This document shows, in pieces, positions 57,325-64,000 of a stretch of DNA of 64,000 bases (position 1 is its first letter; each line of letters starts with the position of its first letter). The stretch comes from Siphonodentalium dalli (taxonomy: Eukaryota > Mollusca > Scaphopoda > Gadilida > Siphonodentaliidae). The notes beneath the pieces were generated by a model. The model was given only the letters and a program-made list of their open reading frames with translations. It was not told the DNA's origin and did not search any database. The stretch spans positions 114,619,195 through 114,683,194 of the forward strand of contig CP136065.1 of NCBI GenBank assembly GCA_032622095.1, in the 5' to 3' direction. Made by a program: the position numbers and the translations under genes.

Positions 57325-57450
57325 AGTCAATGACTGTGGGGTCGCTCACCAGACTGCAAAGACTGATTAGACTGGGACTCTGGAGACCACAACAGTCAGA
57401 ACTTTTCATAATCACTTTAAAAGAAGTAGATATCTAAAGAGTTAAATCTA
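57325..57450 (+). repeat. GACAGTCAATGACTG block, copy 1
   Basis: ACAAGACAGTCAATGACTGT, CACCAGACTG and GCTGGGACTCTG-like text recur at 62540-62660 in the same order. It immediately precedes the next repeat family in this copy. Confidence 0.6.
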
Positions 57451-57459
57451 AAACAAAAA

Positions 57460-58440
57460 AATTGGAGTTATGTCCCTGGCCCCGCCCACATTTGACCCAG
57501 TGACCTGATTTGAACAAATCTGAACCCCAGTCACCCAAGGATCCTTCATACCAAATATGAACCCATATAGCCTGATGGTATTTGAGAAGAAGTCACTTTA
57601 AGAATACTATGGAGGGAAAGAGTTATGGCCCTGGCTTCGCAACTATTTCAAGTAAACTCATTTGAACAAATCTGAATGTGAGTCACCTAGGGAACATCCA
57701 CACCAAATATGAAAACCATTCGGTCTTATTGTTCTGAAGATGTTTAAAAGAATTACTATGGTGGGAAAGAGTTATGGCCCTGGCTTCGCAACTATTTGAC
57801 CCAGTGACCGCATTTGAACAAATCTGAATGAGAATCACCTAGGGAACATCCACACCAAATATGAACCCATTTGGTCTTATGGTTCCAGAGGAGAAGATGT
57901 TCAAATAATTGTTGTCAGACGGATGGACGGACAGACGATGGACGGACGAGGAGTGATGACTATAGCTCCGCCGGAGCACAGGTAGGGTGGCTGTTTGATA
58001 ATTAAATCTCTTATCTCCGCCCCTATTTGAACAAACGTGAATCCCCATCTATGAGATCCATTCATTTGGTAATTTCAGACATTAGATTTTAAGAGTTGAA
58101 CTGAACTGATTTTCCTAAAATGACCCCAAATCTGAAAAAATCTAAACCCCAGTCACCGAAGGACCATCCATACCAAACATAATCTAAATAGTCCAGATGG
58201 TTCTTGAGAAGAAATTGTTTTAAGAATTACTATGGAAGGAAAGAGTTATGGCCCTGACTTCTCACATATTTGACCTGATGAACTCATTTGAACAAATCTG
58301 AATGTGAGTCACCTGGGGGACATCCACACCTAAATATATAAACCCATTTGGTCTTTAATATGTATCTGGAGAAGAAAACAATTGATGGACGGATAGAGAC
58401 ATAATGACAGATGGATGGATGGGAGAACAGTCTGACATAG
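57460..58440 (+). repeat. 'GAGTTATGGCCCTGG' repeat family, tandem degenerate units
   Basis: Units of ~125 bp contain GAGTTATGGCCCTGG, CATTTGAACAAATCTGAA, GAGTCACCTAGGGAACATCC and ACCAAATATGAACCCAT. They end with GACGG-type sequence and TAGCTCCGCCGGAG near 57963. Further copies lie at 60525-61035 and 61800-61960. Confidence 0.75.
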
Positions 58441-58565
58441 AGACAGACAAATTCAATCCAATATACCCCCCAAGTTTTCTTTGCAAAATCATGGTATAAT
58501 GAGTTCAACTGGATACTGGTGGTTAAGAACATAATATTCGAACAGACAAGCCTGAACATAGTGTC

Positions 58566-58964
58566 TGACATTTGCAGAATGAGGTCACCAAAGGGTGAAT
58601 TTAATGACACAATCCTGCAATGCGGGCTAGCATCACCAAATTCACCCTCTGGGGACCTCATTCTGTGTAGGCCTCAACTGCTATGGGAGACATAGCATTA
58701 GATTGAAGTTCTCCAGTTAAAGTTGGTGATGTGCACCCATTGGGCACCTCAATTATGCATTTTATATTCACAAATTAGGGGATATAGAAACTAAACAGAA
58801 GGGCTAAAGTAAGTAAAAATGTCAATTTAAGTGCCTATATACTTCCCAGAAGATGAGGCCTAAGCAGAATGAGGACCCTGGCTAGTGTATTTGGTGATGC
58901 TAGACTGCTGTGCAGGGTAGCATAACTAAATTCACCCTCTGGGGACCTCATTCTGCAAATGCCA
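58566..58964. mobile_element. ~400-bp TIR element, copy 1
   Basis: The ends CTGACATTTGCAGAATGAGG and inverted CTGGCATTTGCAGAATGAGG continue as ~40-bp TIRs through the inverted pair GGTGAATTTA / TAAATTCACC. A second copy is at 59105-59508. No target duplication resolved. Confidence 0.65.
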
Positions 58965-58993
58965 GATAGAAGACAAATTTAATCCAATATATA

Positions 58994-59012
58994 CCCCCCC
59001 CCCCCCCCCCCC
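58994..59012. repeat. C19 homopolymer
   Basis: Nineteen C between ATATATA and ATTTTTC. Confidence 0.85.
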
Positions 59013-59104
59013 ATTTTTCTTTGAATATTAGTCGTATGATTTCATCTGGATAAGTGGTGATTAAAACAATAATATGAAATGGCCAAACCTGAATTTAGTA
59101 TGTC

Positions 59105-59508
59105 TGACATTTGCAGAATTAGGTCCCAAAAATGTGGATTTAATGACAATATTCTGTAAGGCAGGCTAGCATCACCAAATTCATCCTCAATCTGATTAGG
59201 CCTCAATGGCCAATAAAACCAAGGAACAGATTGAAGTCCTACAGTTGAAGTTGGTGATACACACCCATTGAGCACCTCAATTATGCATTTTATCTTCTGC
59301 AAATTAGGGGGACATTGAAACTGAACAGGTGGAAAAAGTGACTAAATCAAACTGTCAATTTGATACTTAGGATACTTCCAAGAAGATGAGGACTAAGCAG
59401 AATTAGGTCCCTGGCAGGTGTATTTGGTGATGCTAGCATGCTGTATGGAATAGCAACACTAAATTCACCATCTGGGGACCTCACTATGTAAATGTCAGAC
59501 ACACTATT
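59105..59508. mobile_element. ~400-bp TIR element, copy 2
   Basis: CTGACATTTGCAGAATTAGG to GGGGACCTCACTATGTAAATG; internal order as in copy 1 (GTTGGTGATACACACCCATT, CTCAATTATGCATTTTAT). The larger ~539-bp spacing also repeats the flanks, so this may be a tandem duplication including the element. Confidence 0.65.
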
Positions 59509-59869
59509 TCCAGACTTGAAGAAATCAAAGCCATTCACAGTATCATTGAATGTCAGTCATTAAATTGCCACAGATATGTTTAGATTAGAATAATACATGT
59601 CATCTGGCCAGTTTATATAATTAATGACCTGTACCTTTACAGATATATATGCCTCTGTGGTGAGAATCTGAGGTATTAAATTGAGAGGTGATATGGCTTG
59701 GAAGGGATGTTGGTTGATGGCAGAGTTGGGCCTGGGCCATATGGGAGGGGGTGGGTGGGGGAGGGTGGAATGTTTCCATAATTTCATTAAAGAGTAAAGT
59801 TTCATAACTCTGCAGATGTTATATATAATGGTGTCACTTTTTTCAAATTTTAAAACATGTTTAAAAAAA

Positions 59870-60005
59870 AATTGTCCCAGAAGATGAAGCCTAAGCAGAA
59901 TAAGGTAATTGAGGTGTATTTGGTGATGCTAGCCTGTTGTATGGGGTAGCAACACTAAATTCACCATCTGGGGACTTCATTCTGCAAATGTCAGACACAC
60001 TATGT
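59870..60005. repeat. Right end of the ~400-bp TIR element, partial copy 3
   Basis: AAGATGAAGCCTAAGCAGAA to GGGACTTCATTCTGCAAATG matches the last third of copies 1 and 2; the left part is missing. Confidence 0.65.
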
Positions 60006-60219
60006 CCAGGCTTGGAGAAATGAACAATGGACTATTCCTTGTAGACTCTGGTAGTTGTTTAGCTAATGTCATGTCTTGTAATGACAGATGGTAAACTGGT
60101 CAGAAGCAAGCAGTATTCAGCAAGAGGATCTGGTGACCACACTATGATAAATTGGCTTTTTCAATAATACAGGCTAGAGTGTCCTCTTAAAAATTAATAG
60201 TGCATAGCAAAGGGGTGTG

Positions 60220-60480
60220 AATTATAAAGGGCCATAACTCTGTTAAAATATATCGGATCAAACCCATATTTTAACTTGATCTGTATATAAGTGTCAAAAA
60301 TTCATATACCAAATTTGGTGTTGATCAGATGAAAAATGTTTGAGTAATCCTGTCTTGGGATGAATTCTATATCAAAACAAGAGTGGAAGGGGTTAAATAA
60401 ACAATACCAAAATCCATACAGATGAAGAACATGCTAAGAAAAATCTAGGTAAGAAATATGAGGCTGTGATGTGTCCTAAA
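60220..60480 (+). repeat. ATAACTCC-family copy
   Basis: GGGCCATAACTCTGTTAAAA, CAAATTTGGTGTTGATCAGA and GAAGAACATGCTAAGAAAAA match 3205-3430 closely. Confidence 0.7.
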
Positions 60481-60524
60481 CAAAAATTAAAGGTCAAAAT
60501 GCAAAAATTAATTTTTTTGTTTTT

Positions 60525-61035
60525 AAAGTTATGTCCCTGGCTCTGTCCCTATTTGACCCAGTGACCCCATTTGAACAAATCTGAACCCCAGTCACCCAAG
60601 GTATCTCTGTACCAAATATAAGCTAAATCGGCCAAATATTTTTTTAGAAGAAGTCATTGTAAGAATTACTATGAGTTATGGCCCTGGTTTCTCAAGTAAT
60701 TGACCGGGTGACCTCATTTGAACAAATCTGAACACCAGTCACCCAAGGACTCTCCATACCAAATATTAGCTAAATTGGCCCAATGGTTATGGACAAGAAG
60801 TTGTTGTAAGAATTACTATGGAGGAATAGAGTTATGGCCCTGGTTTCGCAACTATTTGATCCAGTGACCTCATTTGAACAAATCTGAATGAGAGTCACCT
60901 AGGGAACATCCACACCAAATATGAACCAATTTGGTATGATGGTTTCAGAGGAGAAGATGTTTAAAAAAAAGTTGACGGACGGACAGACGGACGAGGAGTG
61001 ATGACTATAGCTCCACCGGAGACTTCGTCTCAGGT
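60525..61035 (+). repeat. 'GAGTTATGGCCCTGG' family copy with full tail
   Basis: Three to four units, then GACGGACGGACAGACGG-type sequence and TAGCTCCACCGGAGACTTCG, with CTCAGGTGAGCTAAAA as a terminal hairpin-like end. Confidence 0.7.
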
Positions 61036-61203
61036 GAGCTAAAAACTCCCAGCGAACCATAGCTATCTAGAATCTCTAGGATGGTATACACCCGAGGACA
61101 GTATACACCCGAGGGCGTTAATGATGGCTCCAATCCAGTGGTCACCCCTAAGTTCCATATAAAGTCTGGTGATGATCAGATGAGGGATATCGTCTATTGG
61201 GTA

Positions 61204-61363
61204 CTCTCACCTGCTGAATAATAGTGCATGCATGATTATTTGATTTCAGGCAAAAATACTACCCTGCAATATTGTTAGGCAATGAGACATATAGTGAAAT
61301 TGCCTGCACTATATTAATTTCAGCCGAAAATAGAGCCCTGCACTATTATTCGGCAGGTGAGAG
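61204..61363. mobile_element. 160-bp MITE with TA target duplication
   Basis: The ends CTCTCACCTGCTGAATAATA and inverted CTCTCACCTGCCGAATAATA give ~25-bp TIRs with one mismatch, flanked by TA on both sides. It interrupts an AAGATGGC-family unit between 'GTCTATTGGG' and 'TGCTGAAAGATTTAGTCG', which is continuous in other copies (e.g. near 6905). TA duplication suits Tc1/mariner-type MITEs. Confidence 0.8.
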
Positions 61364-61499
61364 TATGCTGAAAGATTTAGTCGTGCAAAGAGGTAAATCC
61401 ATGATGGCTGCCGGCGGCTATGTTTTTTATCGAAAACTGTTCATATTCGAAGGCTCACACCCAGGGGCCCGGTTGGTTCACTTTATGGACAGCACAATT

Positions 61500-61795
61500 C
61501 TGTAACTGCCCTGTCACGGTGAATCAACCAAAATGGCAGTTTTAGTGGAACAGTTCACGTGTTCACTGTCCAAAAATAGCATAAGCTGCACTTCCTGGTT
61601 TAGAAGTTGAATTTGTAAAATTAAACCAATACAAAAATTTATTTACACATTGAATGCATAAAATTATTCACTTTTATTGATAATGAACACATCTTCCAGT
61701 GTGCTGAAGTAGGTCCTTAGGTACTAAGGACCATACAGCACACAACATAACAGCACGTTTATGTATGTAATAGTTACAGAGGTTATATCAGCGAA
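61500..61795. other. No gene seen
   Basis: AT-rich DNA with a small CCTTAGGTACTAAGG palindrome near 61713; nothing else recognised. Confidence 0.4.
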
Positions 61796-61799
61796 GAGG

Positions 61800-62140
61800 T
61801 TAATTGAGCAAGGATTTTTTTTAAAGAGTTATGGTCCTGGATTCACAGCTATTTGACCGGGTTACCTCATTTGAACAAATCTGAATGTGAGTCATAGGGA
61901 ACATTCAAACGAAATATGAACCCATTCGGTCTTATGGTTCTGGAGAAGACGATTCTTGACGGACGGAGGGGGAGAGGCTATCCATCCAGAGGTCATCCCG
62001 AATATCCATATGAAGTTTGGTGGCGGTCGTTTGAAAGATGTGACATTTAGGGTGTGCTAACGGAATTGTTGACAGATGGACGAACGTACAGAAGACGAAT
62101 GCCAATCCATATGGCAATTGCTCAAACTTTAATTGAGCTG
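61800..62140 (+). repeat. Chimeric copy: GAGTTATGG-family unit then AAGATGGC-family tail
   Basis: GAGTTATGGTCCTGG and CATTTGAACAAATCTGAATG run into GACGGACGGAGG. Then come AATATCCATATGAAGTTTGG, GGTGTGCTAACGGAATTG and the tail CCATATGGCAATTGCTCAAA. Confidence 0.6.
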
Positions 62141-62144
62141 AAAA

Positions 62145-62535
62145 TGCATCCCGATATACGGGCTCATTTCATTTTTAATTTAGTGTTACACGCATTTTAA
62201 CAACAAGCTCCGGGTGGAGCAACAGATCCCATAAGCGCCCGCATATACAAAGTCATTTCTTTGAAACACAATAGTCGATACTTTTCAATGCCTTGGACAC
62301 ACTAGCGCAATTTTAACATTTACCCTAGTAGCAACAGGAGGGAACAAAGAATAACAGTTATTTTCTTCAATTTTTTACCCAGATTGGCAGCATCCAACAT
62401 CATTCTTATGTATATGAATTATATGCAATGACGGAATCATTGCCGCTTCTGTATCTGTGATAAATTCATCCCAAATTATGGACAAACTATTACAAGTTGT
62501 GGAAAGAGCTTCTGATGACAAGCTCCATACAAAAT
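62145..62535. other. No gene seen
   Basis: No supported frame, RNA or repeat. Confidence 0.4.
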
Positions 62536-62539
62536 ATCA

Positions 62540-62660
62540 CACAAGACAGTCAATGACTGCGGGGTCGATCACCAGACTGTAAAGATAGAGAAGGCTGGGA
62601 CTCTGAAGACTACACTAGCCAGTACTTGTCAAATCACTTCAAAACAAGTAGTTCTAAACA
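62540..62660 (+). repeat. GACAGTCAATGACTG block, copy 2
   Basis: ACAAGACAGTCAATGACTGC, CACCAGACTGTAAAG and GGCTGGGACTCTGAAGAC parallel 57325-57450. Confidence 0.6.
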
Positions 62661-63485
62661 GGGACACAGGTAGAGGGTCTTTGTTGAATGGTGGGAGGGG
62701 ATATGGGGGGGGGGGAGGTGTCCACCTTGAAATTTCTAACTGCACATCCCACCTCAATAGATCATTGCCCATTACCTCCCAACTGGACCAAACTAAATTA
62801 CAACTGGTACTTCAAGATCTCCAACTCTTGGAAATTTATCATAACCTTACTGATAATACCGGTATATATCAAAATGATTACATGTAATATAGGAATCTAC
62901 ATAGGTACCAAACATGAATTGATGGCATAGACAAGGTGGATGTGGGAGTGTTAAATCTCCTATATCTGCCCCTGTTTGAACCAAATGTAAATCCCAATCA
63001 ATGAGATCCATTGATCTAGTAGTTTCAAATGATATATTATAGAAGTTGAAGGGAGTTCATTTTAATTAAAATAAGTTACAAAATTAAGGGAAGGATTATC
63101 AATATGGCAACTCTGACAATTGTTACTTGAAATCATCAGCATAATAAATCAGCATAATATATAAAGTAAGATCATCATTATCACAGATGAAAAGAACTAA
63201 TAACCTATACACACATAATATTGTAACACTTGCCTGTACAATTGCATAGAACACAGCACATGGGAATTAATCTAATTTAAATTGAAATGAATGACACAAA
63301 TAAACATCTGTTATTTGTTTATCATATGCTGTCAGATGAGATAAGATCTCATTTCATACACAGGAGACATTAGAGAATGCAGGCAGACAAGCTTTATATT
63401 GTTTGTGAAAGAAATTATTTCTCAATTTTGTGGCATTAGGAATGTGAAAGAACAACATTTGTAACAAGGGTACATGTACTTTAAT
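62661..63485. other. No gene supported; G11 tract and repeat scraps
   Basis: G11 at 62705-62715. Two overlapping plus frames at 62681-62930 share the same bases in different phases and have no motif. At 62950-63060, ATCTGCCCCTGTTTGAAC and AATGAGATCCATTGATC repeat text from ~58015-58075. Confidence 0.4.
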
Positions 63486-63509
63486 ACTTTGACCCTTCAA
63501 TCGGCAAGG

Positions 63510-63630
63510 GTAACAATCTGTCTGTTTGTGATTTTTCTCCCAGACCCCTGGACTGATTTCAACTAAATTTGGTGGGATCAGTCGATGTACCCTGGCGGAT
63601 GTTATAATGTGGTTAGTTTTTCAAAATTAA
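63510..63630 (+). repeat. ACCAAATTTGGTG-family repeat, copy 3
   Basis: TTTTTCTCCCAGACCCCTGG, TTTCAACTAAATTTGGTGGG and CCCTGGCGGATGTTATAATG. Confidence 0.65.
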
Positions 63631-63694
63631 ATTTTCATAAAAAAAAAAAATTTGAGCAAGGAGTTAAAAAAAAATTTCTAAAACATTAAATAAA

Positions 63695-63744
63695 CGAGAG
63701 GCCGATCACGATCGGCAGATGTTTAACCCATACCTTAGCGATAG
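63695..63744. repeat. GAGAGGCC-hairpin dispersed repeat, copy 3
   Basis: CGAGAGGCCGATCACGATCG to CATACCTTAGCGATAG. It lies ~65 bp after an ACCAAATTTGGTG copy, suggesting both are ends of one element type. Confidence 0.7.
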
Positions 63745-64000
63745 GTGATTAGCTATAACTGATAATTTGTCAAAGATATGATCACAGGAATCCATATATC
63801 AGTACCCAACTTGAAATCAAAAGCTCAAATAATTTGTCTTAAGATGTGTTAAAGTATTTAGGGTGGGGAGTAGTAGTTTTAAATCTCATAACTCAGTCCC
63901 TATTCACCCAAGGACCTCTCACTGTGAGATCCAACGGTTAAGTGATTTCAGAGGATATGTTTAGGAGTTTAAGTTAACTCGTTGGAAGCAAAAGTAATAA
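63745..64000. other. Repeat-derived edge sequence, no gene
   Basis: CTCATAACTCAGTCCCTATT and CACTGTGAGATCCAACGG resemble the text near 58010-58075 and 62950-63040. Confidence 0.4.

Noticed and set aside
1-64000. tRNA, rRNA or other structured RNA genes.
   Set aside because: I looked for tRNA box A/B-like text and long conserved RNA blocks and saw none convincing. A covariance-model scan (tRNAscan-SE, Rfam) would be decisive.

Overview
The window looks like AT-rich, intron-bearing nuclear DNA from a metazoan, most likely a marine invertebrate. A lophotrochozoan such as a mollusc is my guess from the style of the repeats, not something proven here. It has no operons, no ribosome-binding-site spacing and no dense coding. 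Only two host-gene pieces are convincing. The first is a minus-strand exon at 127-624 of a C7orf50-like protein carrying the WKF-domain motif. The second is a plus-strand first exon at 27283-27524 of a small secreted protein with a von Willebrand factor type C (VWC)-like cysteine pattern. Both end at good splice donors and their other coding exons are not visible.

Nearly everything else is mobile or repetitive DNA, much of it nested. Region by region: 842-4554 is an element with about 300-bp terminal inverted repeats (TIRs). 6300-8300 and 50340-51400 hold old dispersed 'AAGATGGC' monomers; 10054-12480 is a tandem array of the same family. 12596-15345 is three head-to-tail Helitron-like elements full of 122-bp monomers. 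16970-21330 holds several short-word MITE-like elements. 22042-22246 is a perfect palindrome with 100-bp arms. 22798-23779 is a 533-bp tandem duplication. 27700-29860 is a dead LINE reverse transcriptase split by a hAT-like MITE with an exact 8-bp target duplication. 30948-31888 is a MITE built from about 33 GATATC palindromes, and an empty copy of its target lies at 57153. 35190-35758 and 42804-44676 are further Helitron-like ends and arrays. 38050-40958 holds TTAA-flanked MITEs, one nested in another. 45371-50330 is a giant imperfect inverted repeat of about 5 kb. 52220-52600 is a GGTATACC palindrome cluster. 56460-57012 is a LINE C-terminal remnant. 57130-64000 is a mosaic of dispersed families and small TIR elements.

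The genes do not act together; the interest lies in transposon architecture. Three themes recur. Helitron-like copies are joined CTAG|TC end to end. Several unrelated MITEs have interiors made of short words at about 10-, 16- or 21-bp spacing. Nested insertions with readable target duplications allow relative dating. All coordinates, identities and copy counts were read by eye, so element edges without a stated target duplication are approximate.
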